The translations under genes were made by a program, and so were the position numbers. 6,410 bases of DNA, taken from contig JAEZIZ010000073.1 of the NCBI GenBank assembly GCA_023415915.1, positions 1 through 6,410 of the forward strand. The letters are read 5' to 3'. This DNA is from Bacillota bacterium (GTDB lineage: Bacteria; Bacillota; Clostridia; Christensenellales; SZUA-584). The notes under the pieces were generated by a model. That model ran no database searches and had not been told where the DNA came from. It worked only from the letters and a program-made list of their open reading frames with translations. Shown piece by piece: positions 1-5,915 of the stretch. How positions within the stretch are numbered: the first letter of the stretch is position 1; every line of letters begins with the position of its first letter.

Positions 1-121
1 CAAATATACCGGTGTAAATTATCTGTGAATTTGTGTATTTTGCTTTTGGCCGGTCATATTTCCTTTAAATTATATGTATATATGTTAAAGAGAACTATCT
101 TCAAAAAGAGAGGTTAAGAAT

Positions 122-1630
122 ATGAAAATACAGAAAACATCCTTCAAAACGGAGACGGCGCTTGCGAGCAAACCCGTCGAGAGCCTTGTCGAAGGAAAGC
201 TTACGGTACCTGCCGACAAAGCGGACATAGGGCGCATACTGCTCGTGCAGGGCAAGGTGCACGTAAACGCGGAGCCTGGCGACGGTAAGGTTTTTATGGA
301 AGGAACCGTGAAGTTCAGCGTTGTATATATGGGTTTTGAAGGCAGCATAGATTCCTTTGAATCGTCCTCTCCGTTCAGGCACACCGAAAACGTGGAAAAC
401 GCAGGCGCGAACATGAACGTATACGCCAAAGGCAGCGTAAAGGAGATAGAATTCAACGTCGAAGACGACCGTACGATATACGTAAAGGGCGTAGTCGCGC
501 TCAGCATAAACGGCAGCGTTGAAGACGCGCACGAAGCGGTCGTCGGCGCGGATTCGCCCGATATACAGGCAAGGTCGTTAAAGCAGCGCATCCCTGTCGC
601 CAGGGAGCATAAGCGGGATACCGCAACGATGCGCGAGGACATACGCATACCCCAGAGCATGCCCAAGGCCGAAAAGGTGCTGTATTCCGACGCATACGCC
701 GTTGTGAAGTCCGTAAAGTCGGAAGATATGAAGATAATAGTCGAAGGCGACATAAAGCTTATGGTGCTGTACCTTTCTGAAGACAAGAACGCGCCGCTTC
801 AATACTTCTACGACTCGCTGCCTTTCGGAAGCATACTCGCGTCCGAGAACGCGGCAATAGACGACACAGTTCTGGCCGACGCCGACCTTTACGACCTTGG
901 CGTGGATGTAGCCGAAGAGGAGGGCGATATACTTCGCATAAGCGCGAAGATAAACGTGATGTGCACCGTAAACACGCATAACGACATCGAATACATGGAG
1001 GACGCGTATTCCCTGAGGAACAGGCTGAATATACGCTACGGCGACTGCTGCTTTAGATCTGCCGACCTCTCGGGCAGCGTAAAAGCGTTCGCGCGCAGCG
1101 CGATAACGATACCTCCCTACGAGCCAAGCGTTTCAAGGGTTGTTTGCATGAAAGCGTCGCCCGTAATAATAGCCGCCGCGCCCAACGTCGACCGGGTATA
1201 CTTAGAGGGGCTGATGATGTTCACTATATGCTACGCGTCGTCCGAAGGGATGCGCAGCTATTCCGGAGAAATACCGTTCGAGTCGGAAGCGCAGATGGAC
1301 GGACTTATGCCCTCTCACGACGTAGACGTATCCGCCGAAGTAGAATATTGCTCTTACGAAGGCGCGGGCAGGGATATTAGCGTAAAGTTCATGATGGATG
1401 TGCAGTTAAGGGCGTTTTCAAGAAGCGGCTTTAAGCTCGTTTCGGATATCGAGGAGACGGAGGAAATGGCGCCGCATAAAAAAGGCATCACTATCTATTT
1501 CGCGGACGGCGGCGAGAACCTGTGGGATATTGCAAAGCGTTATTCAACGACGCTGGAAAGCGTAAGGCGCTTCAACCCCGACATCGAAGACAATTTGCAG
1601 CAGGGCCAGAGGATACTCATAATGGGGTAA
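122..1630 (+). CDS. Triple DUF3794 (SPOCS) and LysM spore-envelope protein
   Basis: The 502-residue product carries three successive DUF3794-like modules, at about residues 20-135, 165-285 and 310-430. Each starts with an 'I..P...' strand and runs on to a 'V.V.G.I...V.Y' strand pattern. A C-terminal LysM domain covers about residues 456-502 (…GENLWDIAKRYSTT…NPDI…LQQGQRILI). DUF3794 with LysM is the architecture of clostridial spore coat or morphogenetic proteins, distantly comparable to Bacillus SpoVID. LysM would bind peptidoglycan or cortex, and the SPOCS modules would interact with coat proteins. There is no signal peptide or membrane segment, which fits action from the mother-cell cytoplasm on the forespore surface. 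The ATG at 122 has a good Shine-Dalgarno (AGAGAGG, 107-113). A GGTCATATT at 52-60 resembles a SigE -35 box, but no convincing -10 follows. The gene stands alone and is closed by the terminator at 1641-1677. The family call is firm; the role in spores is inferred from the family. Confidence 0.9.
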   Translation: MKIQKTSFKTETALASKPVESLVEGKLTVPADKADIGRILLVQGKVHVNAEPGDGKVFMEGTVKFSVVYMGFEGSIDSFESSSPFRHTENVENAGANMNVYAKGSVKEIEFNVEDDRTIYVKGVVALSINGSVEDAHEAVVGADSPDIQARSLKQRIPVAREHKRDTATMREDIRIPQSMPKAEKVLYSDAYAVVKSVKSEDMKIIVEGDIKLMVLYLSEDKNAPLQYFYDSLPFGSILASENAAIDDTVLADADLYDLGVDVAEEEGDILRISAKINVMCTVNTHNDIEYMEDAYSLRNRLNIRYGDCCFRSADLSGSVKAFARSAITIPPYEPSVSRVVCMKASPVIIAAAPNVDRVYLEGLMMFTICYASSEGMRSYSGEIPFESEAQMDGLMPSHDVDVSAEVEYCSYEGAGRDISVKFMMDVQLRAFSRSGFKLVSDIEETEEMAPHKKGITIYFADGGENLWDIAKRYSTTLESVRRFNPDIEDNLQQGQRILIMG

Positions 1631-1640
1631 TTCATTCTTA

Positions 1641-1677
1641 GAAATATAAACGGGCGCACGATGTGCGCCCGTTTTCA
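1641..1677. terminator. Bidirectional intrinsic terminator between convergent genes
   Basis: A perfect 12-bp stem (1648-1659 with 1663-1674, core CGGGCGCAC/GTGCGCCCG) closes a 3-nt loop. The + strand continues with a T-run and the - strand with TTTATATTTC. It can therefore end both the DUF3794/LysM gene on the + strand and the three-gene operon converging on the - strand. Confidence 0.9.
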
Positions 1678-1695
1678 TGCTGCCGTACTCGCCCG

Positions 1696-1965
1696 CTATA
1701 TCCTGTGCATCGCGTCGAATATCTCTTCGCGCATTATGCGTATGTCCATGCACATCTCTTTGCCCACGCTGGTTAGCTCGTCGGAAAGCGCTGTAAACGA
1801 CTCAGTACAACCTTCAAGGTCCACCAGCATTATCATCGCGAAGTAATCTTGCAGCACCGTCTGGCTTATGTCCAGTATGTTAACTCCGCGTTTGCTCAGC
1901 GCAGCCGATACGCCCGCTATTATGCCTGTCTTATCTTTTCCCGATACCGTTACTATAGCTTTCAT
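1696..1965 (-). CDS. ACT domain protein, UPF0237 family
   Basis: This 89-residue protein is a single ACT domain. The N-terminal sequence MKAIVTVSGKDKTGIIAGVS and the following GVNILDISQTVLQDYFAMIMLVDL match the UPF0237 family of small stand-alone ACT proteins, related to the regulatory half of GcvR. ACT domains usually dimerise and bind amino acids or similar ligands; no ligand is known for this family as far as I can say. It is full length for the family. The ATG at 1965 follows a Shine-Dalgarno-like AAGGCGG 21 bp or less after the DUF1330 gene, so it is the last gene of a three-gene operon and is followed by the terminator at 1641-1677. In many Firmicutes this gene sits next to a UPF0210 (DUF711) gene. 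None is present here; the neighbours are DUF1330 and UPF0316 instead. Confidence 0.92.
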   Translation of the reverse strand: MKAIVTVSGKDKTGIIAGVSAALSKRGVNILDISQTVLQDYFAMIMLVDLEGCTESFTALSDELTSVGKEMCMDIRIMREEIFDAMHRI

Positions 1966-1986
1966 TTTTCCGCCGCCTTAAATTAA

Positions 1987-2274
1987 CTATTTGCCCTCAA
2001 CCACTATTGTGTCGCATTCAGAAGAGGAAAGCCTGTGCCTGAGTATACGCTGGTACTCGTCCGAATTGTACCAGCGTTTAAATTCTTCCTTGCTCGGGAA
2101 CCGTATGAGCACTGTCTTTGTGTAATCCCAACCGCCTTCGAGCACCCAGGGTTTTTCGTCCACCGCGAGGTATTCGCCTTTGAATTTTGCGAACACTTCG
2201 TCTGCGTCCTTTAAATATTTTCCGTACTCTTCCTGATCGTGTATACGTATATTCGCTATAAAATAAACGCTCAA
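1987..2274 (-). CDS. DUF1330 family protein
   Basis: A 95-residue protein reading MSVYFIANIRIHDQEEYGKY… and ending …DTIVVEGK. It has the DUF1330 hallmarks: the YFIANI start, a central ETKTVL/IRFPS-type strand (here YTKTVLIRFPSKEEF), the W-Y-N-S-D-E-Y-Q helix, and a final I-V-V-E-G strand. This is the small ferredoxin-like dimeric alpha/beta barrel fold; its biochemical function is unknown. I place the start at the TTG at 2274 because GGAGGAG (2278-2284) is an ideal Shine-Dalgarno for it and family members start right at YFIANI. A TTG at 2286 would add four residues (ME ER) but would put its Shine-Dalgarno too close. Either way the gene begins within 20 bp of the upstream DUF2179 gene's stop and ends 21 bp before the ACT gene, indicating a shared transcript and probably translational coupling. 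Confidence 0.88.
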   Translation of the reverse strand: MSVYFIANIRIHDQEEYGKYLKDADEVFAKFKGEYLAVDEKPWVLEGGWDYTKTVLIRFPSKEEFKRWYNSDEYQRILRHRLSSSECDTIVVEGK

Positions 2275-2277
2275 ACG

Positions 2278-2284
2278 CTCCTCC
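2278..2284 (-). promoter_or_regulatory. Shine-Dalgarno deciding the DUF1330 start
   Basis: GGAGGAG on the - strand, three bases (CGT) before the TTG at 2274. It lies inside the longer reading that would start at 2286, so it argues for the shorter protein with the canonical YFIANI N-terminus. Confidence 0.6.
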
Positions 2285-2292
2285 AATATCTC

Positions 2293-2841
2293 CTACTTCT
2301 TTATATATCCTCCGCTTACCACTCTTACGTCGTTCACCGTTACTACCGCGTGTTTCAGCTTCGATTTTATTATGGACAGCGCGACGGGTATGCGCTTGCG
2401 CTTAAGGTGCAGCACCAGCACTTCCCTCTTTCCGTCCTTGCCTTCGCCTTCCATCACCGTCACGGCAAAATTGTGGGTTCTCAATTCTTCCACAAGGCTG
2501 TCCGCGTCGTCATCTGTGGGCACGATTACCTGCAGCGAGCTTAAACCGAAAGCGAGCTTTCCTTCCAGCCAGGAGCCCAGCCAGTTTCCGCACGCGAACG
2601 CAAGCGCGAACACTATGCACCTCAGTATGTCCTGCTGAAAGCCCACCAGCACCGTACCGGTGACTATAAGCCACAGCGTTATTTCAAAGAAAGCGGTTAT
2701 AGACCCCATCAGCCTCTCGCCGCGGTTTATAAGCACAATCCTTATCGTCGACACGGTAACTTCAATGATCTTGCCGAAGAATACAAAAAGATATACCCAA
2801 ATGCTTGGATGCGCCAGTATATTAGTTAAAAAATCTCCCAT
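2293..2841 (-). CDS. DUF5698/DUF2179 membrane protein (UPF0316, YebE-like)
   Basis: The 182-residue product has three predicted transmembrane helices at about residues 14-37, 46-68 and 71-92, including the conserved stretches VSTIRIVLINRG and FFEITLWLIV. A soluble C-terminal half (about 100-178) follows and matches DUF2179: LQVIVPTDD, then the FAVTVMEGEGKDGKREVL strand-loop, then VLHLKRKR and a final basic strand. This DUF5698 + DUF2179 arrangement defines UPF0316, which includes Bacillus YebE. DUF2179 is also found at the C-terminus of larger YitT-type membrane proteins and is thought to be a ligand-sensing domain; no ligand is known. The ATG at 2841 has a strong AGGAGA Shine-Dalgarno (2846-2851). 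It is the first gene of the - strand operon, with DUF1330 and the ACT protein downstream and a promoter at 2862-2890. Confidence 0.9.
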   Translation of the reverse strand: MGDFLTNILAHPSIWVYLFVFFGKIIEVTVSTIRIVLINRGERLMGSITAFFEITLWLIVTGTVLVGFQQDILRCIVFALAFACGNWLGSWLEGKLAFGLSSLQVIVPTDDDADSLVEELRTHNFAVTVMEGEGKDGKREVLVLHLKRKRIPVALSIIKSKLKHAVVTVNDVRVVSGGYIKK

Positions 2842-2861
2842 ATTTTCTCCTGTTTGCAGTC

Positions 2862-2890
2862 ATAATATATCATTATCATATTCGATGCAA
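2862..2890 (-). promoter_or_regulatory. Sigma-A-like promoter of the UPF0316-DUF1330-ACT operon
   Basis: On the - strand, TTGCAT (2885-2890) and TATTAT (2862-2867) are separated by exactly 17 bp. The -10 matches consensus at five of six positions; the -35 is weak (TTG only). A start about seven bases further on, near 2855, would leave a 5' leader of about 14 nt containing the Shine-Dalgarno. Confidence 0.45.
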
Positions 2891-2983
2891 TACTTGTATT
2901 ATCTGAACGCGATATCGTAAAAACGATCGCCTTCCGCCGGTAAAAGTACGCATTTTTGTACACGCAATGTTATATCATATGCT

Positions 2984-2989
2984 TATAGT
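2984..2989 (+). promoter_or_regulatory. Possible -10 box of the candidate small RNA
   Basis: TATAGT matches the -10 consensus at five of six positions. Its predicted start, about 2996, falls just before the first base of the hairpin at 3000. No good -35 element is visible 16-18 bp upstream, so this rests on position rather than on a complete promoter. Confidence 0.3.
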
Positions 2990-2995
2990 GTGAAT

Positions 2996-3071
2996 AAAGC
3001 CAACAGAATATCAGCCAATCACTAAACCCCCTGTTGGAACTTTACAGGAGCGCCTTCGCTCCTTCTTTTTT
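2996..3071 (+). ncRNA. Candidate small RNA with terminal hairpin
   Basis: A 7-bp stem, CCAACAG (3000-3006) with CTGTTGG (3031-3037), encloses a 24-nt loop that ends in a C-run. After a short single-stranded link comes a second hairpin with a U-run, a complete intrinsic terminator on the + strand. No + strand gene lies upstream: the previous one ends at 1630 and has its own terminator. None lies downstream before 3980. A short transcript from about 2996 to 3071 is the simplest explanation. I see no credible small ORF in it; the only one, a TTG at 3034, would run through the terminator. I do not recognise a known RNA family. It would lie antisense to the 3' end of any read-through from the XRE gene. 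Confidence 0.4.
3046..3071 (+). terminator. Orphan intrinsic terminator, + strand
   Basis: The stem AGGAGCG (3046-3052) / CGCTCCT (3057-3063) with loop CCTT is followed by TCTTTTTT. The T-run is only on the + strand side, so it cannot terminate the - strand XRE gene that ends at 3105. It implies a + strand transcript starting in the preceding intergenic region. Confidence 0.8.
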
Positions 3072-3104
3072 ATACTAAATAAACTTTTTGTCCGCGATTA
3101 AACT

Positions 3105-3725
3105 TTAGCCCCCGCGTTTTCCCGACAGCAGGTGTTTCACCTGCGCGGGTCTAAGCCCCGAAGACAGCAATATGATCACCTGCGCGGGTATGCCTATCAC
3201 AAATATAAGCCAGATGTTGTCCGCGCGAAAAGAAAGATAAACCGCAAGCAGCGCGCTCCACACAAGCAGCGTGATGATTGCTATGTTGACGGCGCGCTTC
3301 CCCCATATCGAATTGAACACAAGAAGCACAATGAGCGCTATGGGCAGCGCGTATATGTATATCATCCACGCAGGCTCTATAAGCGCCGCCGGAAGTATGC
3401 CCGAAAATACGAAAAGCACTGTGGCTATCAGAAACACGGATGAAGCGGACAGCAGCGCGATTATCAGGCGGTTGCGTTTTTTCTGTTTCGGTACGGGTAT
3501 GATTTTGGCCGCCGTATGCTCCGCCTCCAGCAGGTAGTCTACGGTGACGTCAAATAAATCCGCAATCTTTTTTAATACGGTCACGTCGGGTATGGATTCA
3601 CCGCGCTCCCATTTGGAAACCGCCTTGTCCGAATAATTCAGTTTCTCCGCAAGCTCTGTCTGCGTCCAGTTCCTGCCTTTGCGCAATAATGTGATATTCA
3701 TCGCGACAACAGACTTTAGTTCCAC
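3105..3725 (-). CDS. Membrane-anchored XRE-family transcriptional regulator
   Basis: A 206-residue protein with an N-terminal Cro/CI helix-turn-helix at about residues 8-65. Its sequence WTQTELAEKLNYSDKAVSKWERGESIPDV is a near-textbook clostridial XRE HTH followed by LKKIADLFDVTVDYLL. A basic linker (KQKKRNR) leads into four predicted transmembrane helices at about 87-110, 120-140, 145-165 and 171-189. The HTH would bind DNA from the membrane, so the protein probably responds to an envelope or membrane signal; target genes are not evident. The start is uncertain. I chose GTG at 3725 (M-ELKSVVAMNITLLRKG) because family members have the same short lead before the HTH and because the promoter at 3760-3788 would leave only about 7 nt ahead of the TTG at 3746. 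ATG at 3701 is a further alternative. No start has a clear Shine-Dalgarno, only a GGGGG at 3740-3744. Confidence 0.88.
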   Translation of the reverse strand: MELKSVVAMNITLLRKGRNWTQTELAEKLNYSDKAVSKWERGESIPDVTVLKKIADLFDVTVDYLLEAEHTAAKIIPVPKQKKRNRLIIALLSASSVFLIATVLFVFSGILPAALIEPAWMIYIYALPIALIVLLVFNSIWGKRAVNIAIITLLVWSALLAVYLSFRADNIWLIFVIGIPAQVIILLSSGLRPAQVKHLLSGKRGG

Positions 3726-3726
3726 C

Positions 3727-3752
3727 AACGCTAAAACAACCCCCAAAGCGTT
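3727..3752. promoter_or_regulatory. Inverted repeats in the XRE leader, possible operator or hairpin
   Basis: Two overlapping inverted repeats sit between the promoter and the start codon: AACGCT (3727-3732) with AGCGTT (3747-3752), and CTAAAAC (3731-3737) with GTTTTAG (3750-3756). At DNA level this could be an operator for autoregulation. In the mRNA the first pair would form a hairpin ending next to the start codon and could mask it. Confidence 0.35.
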
Positions 3753-3759
3753 TTAGGAA

Positions 3760-3788
3760 AGTATACCATATGCCGAGGCAACAATCAA
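3760..3788 (-). promoter_or_regulatory. Sigma-A promoter of the XRE regulator, extended -10
   Basis: On the - strand, TTGATT (3783-3788), a 17-bp spacer and TATACT (3760-3765). The -10 is preceded by TGG, giving an extended -10 (TGnTATACT). The -35 matches four and the -10 five of six consensus bases. The predicted start is near 3753. Confidence 0.7.
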
Positions 3789-3804
3789 ATCCGCAGTATT
3801 TGAC

Positions 3805-3819
3805 TCTACCGTTGGTAGA
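3805..3819. promoter_or_regulatory. Perfect 15-bp palindrome, candidate operator
   Basis: TCTACC-GTT-GGTAGA is a perfect 6-bp inverted repeat with a 3-bp centre. It lies 16 bp upstream of the -35 box of the XRE gene and about 160 bp upstream of the DegV start. The size and symmetry suit a dimeric regulator. It has no T-run, so it is not a terminator. I do not recognise the cognate protein. Confidence 0.35.
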
Positions 3820-3979
3820 ATTGCCGCTGTTTTTCTCTACACCCCCGTAAACGACGTATAGAGCCGCATCCCCCCAAAGCTAGGGTGACTAAAGCGCCGC
3901 AATGCTGTAAGGTGGTTGCAGGCTTTTGAATTCTTTTTGACTTGCTATGGCCATAATTAACTTATACAGGAGAAATGCT

Positions 3980-4864
3980 ATGAACGATTATGTAATTACC
4001 TGCTGCTCTACAGCGGATATGACGGAAGAATATTTTAAAAAGCGCTCTATCCCTTATGTGTGCTTTCATTTCCATATGGACGGAAAAACTTACGCGGACG
4101 ACCTAGGCAGATCAATGCCGCCGGACGAATTCTACGAGAGGATGCGCCAGGGCGCGCAGCCCACTACGTCGCAGGTAAACACTCAGGAATTCAAGGACTT
4201 CTTCGAACCGTTTCTCAAACAGGGAAAGGACGTGCTCCATATAAGCCTTTCCTCAGGCATATCGGGAGCGTATAATTCCGCCTGCACCGCGCGGCTGGAA
4301 TTGCTGGCCGAATACCCCGGCCGCCGTATAAACATCGTAGATTCTCTCGGCGCTTCCTCGGGTTACGGGCTGCTCATGGACATGCTTGCCGACGTTCGCG
4401 ACAGCGGCGCTGCTTACGAACAGGCGCTGAAGTGGGCGGAAGAAAACAAGCTTAATATCCACCACTGGTTCTTTTCCACAAACCTATCTTCTTATATAAA
4501 GGGAGGCAGGATTTCCAAAGCGGCGGGGCTTGTAGGCACGCTGCTTAAGATATGCCCGCTTCTTAACATGGACGCGGCCGGCCGATTAGTGCCGCGCGAG
4601 AACATACGCTCGAAAAAGAAAGTAATACAGGAAATAGTGGAAAAGATGCGCCAGCACGCACAAGGCGGCTCCGCTTACAGCGGCAAGTGCTTCATATCCA
4701 ACTCCGCGTGCCGTGAAGACGCCGAGACCGTCGCCCGCATGGTAGAGGCCGCGTTTCCACGTCTTAACGGAAAAGTGCTAATCAACAGCGTGGGAACGGT
4801 TATAGGCTCTCACACCGGCCCCGGCACGCTCGCGCTGTTTTTCATAGGCGACAAAAGGAAGTGA
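3980..4864 (+). CDS. DegV family fatty-acid-binding protein (FakB-type)
   Basis: A 294-residue DegV protein of normal length. Members such as Staphylococcus FakB bind a fatty acid and present it to the kinase FakA for phosphorylation, feeding exogenous fatty acids into phospholipid synthesis. Family marks are all present: PTTSQ (61-65), the SLSSGISGAYNSA loop (89-101), the VDS turn (120-122), YIKGGRIS (172-179) with R177, and the C-terminal GTVIGSHTGPGTLALFF (272-288) with H278. These correspond to the carboxylate-binding Ser, Thr, Arg and His of FakB. The start is the ATG at 3980, which has AGGAGA at 3968-3973; an upstream ATG at 3947 would add eleven unrelated residues and lacks a Shine-Dalgarno. 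It is followed after 9 bp by the PAP2-like gene, so the two are co-transcribed. No FakA homologue is in the window. A weak -10-like CATAAT (3952-3957) precedes it without a good -35. Confidence 0.93.
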   Translation: MNDYVITCCSTADMTEEYFKKRSIPYVCFHFHMDGKTYADDLGRSMPPDEFYERMRQGAQPTTSQVNTQEFKDFFEPFLKQGKDVLHISLSSGISGAYNSACTARLELLAEYPGRRINIVDSLGASSGYGLLMDMLADVRDSGAAYEQALKWAEENKLNIHHWFFSTNLSSYIKGGRISKAAGLVGTLLKICPLLNMDAAGRLVPRENIRSKKKVIQEIVEKMRQHAQGGSAYSGKCFISNSACREDAETVARMVEAAFPRLNGKVLINSVGTVIGSHTGPGTLALFFIGDKRK

Positions 4865-4873
4865 CGGCGCGGT

Positions 4874-5458
4874 ATGCTTAAAAAACTCGCCTTTTTCGTC
4901 CGCGTTATAACGGTCGCGCCTTTTATGGCGCTCGTAATGATGCTCGTGCTACACTTTCGTGATCCAAAATTCTTCGGCGATACGGTTGAATTAATATTGA
5001 TGGCGTTTTTTCTCGTAGTGCTGCCGCTGCTCGCTTACCCGCTGCAACCGCTGATAAAGCCTTATAAGGATAAGGGACGCGAAGGGCAGCGCACGCTTGC
5101 GATAATATTCGCCGTCTCTGGATACGTGCTCGGCTGTATATTCGCGGCTGTTTTAAGCGCTCCTGAAAACGTGTTTACAATATACATTTCATACCTGCTG
5201 TCCGGAGCCTTTATATTGCTTATCAACAAGCTGCTACGCTTTAAGGCGAGCGGCCACGCCTGCGGCATAACGGGGCCTTTCGCGCTGCTGGTATACTTCG
5301 GGCATAGTTGCGGATATATCATTGGATTGCCTGTGCTTGCCGCCGCGTGGGTTTCCAGCGTTTATATGAAGCGCCACACTAATGCGCAGTTTATCTCTGG
5401 CGCAGCCATACCTCTTTGTGTGCTGGGCATGATAATGCTATTCAAATCCATCGTCTGA
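4874..5458 (+). CDS. PAP2-like integral membrane protein
   Basis: A 194-residue membrane protein with about six predicted helices (roughly 13-28, 38-60, 74-94, 98-120, 131-163 and 172-191). It resembles the short clostridial branch of the PAP2 phosphatase superfamily. The KASGHACG segment (124-131) corresponds to the PSGH motif, with H128. KRHTNAQFISG (166-176) corresponds to the R…H…D motif, with H168 in the nucleophile position but Gln172 where the Asp is usual. The K-x6-RP motif is not recognisable beyond KPYKDKGREGQR (62-73). If active it would act on a membrane lipid phosphate; loss of activity is possible. It starts 9 bp after the DegV stop with only a weak GGCGCGG ribosome site, suggesting translational coupling. 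No clear terminator follows. The superfamily call is a motif judgement, not a domain search. Confidence 0.72.
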   Translation: MLKKLAFFVRVITVAPFMALVMMLVLHFRDPKFFGDTVELILMAFFLVVLPLLAYPLQPLIKPYKDKGREGQRTLAIIFAVSGYVLGCIFAAVLSAPENVFTIYISYLLSGAFILLINKLLRFKASGHACGITGPFALLVYFGHSCGYIIGLPVLAAAWVSSVYMKRHTNAQFISGAAIPLCVLGMIMLFKSIV

Positions 5459-5542
5459 GCCAATATGCCCCTCCATTCACCAAGTTAATATTGAGGGTCT
5501 CCTTGCATTCCGAAGGGGTATGTGTCCCCGAGAAAATTCATC

Positions 5543-5591
5543 AGCGGGCGGGTATACCTTTAAGGGCACACGGCGGAGACCCGCCCCTACG
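5543..5591. repeat. Direct repeat R1, copy A
   Basis: A 49-bp unit bounded by the inverted ends GGGCGGGT (5546-5553) and ACCCGCCC (5579-5586) and ending CCTACG. By hand alignment 45 of 50 columns are identical to copy B at 5984-6033. It is preceded by a GGGG…CCCC hairpin (5515-5529). Confidence 0.85.
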
Positions 5592-5692
5592 AACGGAATA
5601 GCAATATCAGCGTGTGTAGGCTTCCACGCCCTCCCGCAATGCATCCATGCCTTCCCGAAGAAATGTATCCCTCTCGAGTTTAATCAACGTGC

Positions 5693-5711
5693 GGGCGTCC
5701 TAAGGACGCCC
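5693..5711. repeat. Short palindrome of the same repeat family
   Basis: GGGCGTCC (5693-5700) and GGACGCCC (5704-5711) form a perfect 8-bp inverted repeat with a 3-nt centre. It is followed by CAACGATACG, similar to the CTACGATATG after R1 copy B. It looks like a shortened R1 with a different stem. Confidence 0.6.
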
Positions 5712-5736
5712 CAACGATACGAAAGGACCGTCAGCG

Positions 5737-5761
5737 CACGTAGGGGCGGCCTGTGGTCGCC
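5737..5761. repeat. Hairpin repeat R2, copy A
   Basis: A 25-bp unit starting CACGTAGGGGCGGCC and closing GGTCGCC, forming a GGCGGCC/GGTCGCC hairpin with one mismatch. Its copy at 6054-6078 shares the first 16 bases. The leading CGTAGGGGCGG (5739-5749) is the exact reverse complement of CCGCCCCTACG at the end of R1 copy A (5581-5591). Confidence 0.8.
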
Positions 5762-5915
5762 TGAATGTAGAGCAGCCAGAAACATACCCTATCAGCGCTT
5801 TGCGCCACTTCCCCTACCGGGGTTCCGGCGAGCATAGTTCGCTGGGGTGGATAAGAGAGGAAGCCTTGATTCAATCACACTTCTGAGCGCTTATGCCGGT
5901 ATTACACCTGATATA

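Noticed and set aside
52..86. SigE-type promoter upstream of the DUF3794/LysM gene
   Set aside because: GGTCATATT at 52-60 looks like a SigE -35, but the AT-rich sequence 13-15 bp further on does not give a convincing CATACAAT-like -10. It is mentioned in the gene entry only.
85..786. 233-codon open frame on the - strand
   Set aside because: It lies wholly antisense to the DUF3794/LysM gene, is Ser/Thr/Phe-rich with no recognisable domain, and has no ribosome site. It is a shadow of the real gene's codon usage.
2908..2930. Hairpin GCG-ATCGT-AAAA-ACGAT-CGC as a terminator
   Set aside because: There is a 2-nt bulge and no T-run on either strand. It could be part of the leader upstream of the - strand operon promoter but has no supportable role.
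3034..3078. TTG-initiated peptide of 14 codons inside the candidate RNA
   Set aside because: It has no ribosome site and its frame runs through the terminator stem and T-run.
3820..3979. T-box or other riboswitch ahead of the DegV gene
   Set aside because: There is no T-box sequence, no specifier-loop architecture and no terminator before the start codon. The leader appears short.
5520..5837. 105-codon open frame on the + strand
   Set aside because: It crosses R1, R2 and the 5693-5711 palindrome, is Arg/Pro/Ala-rich and has no domain or ribosome site.
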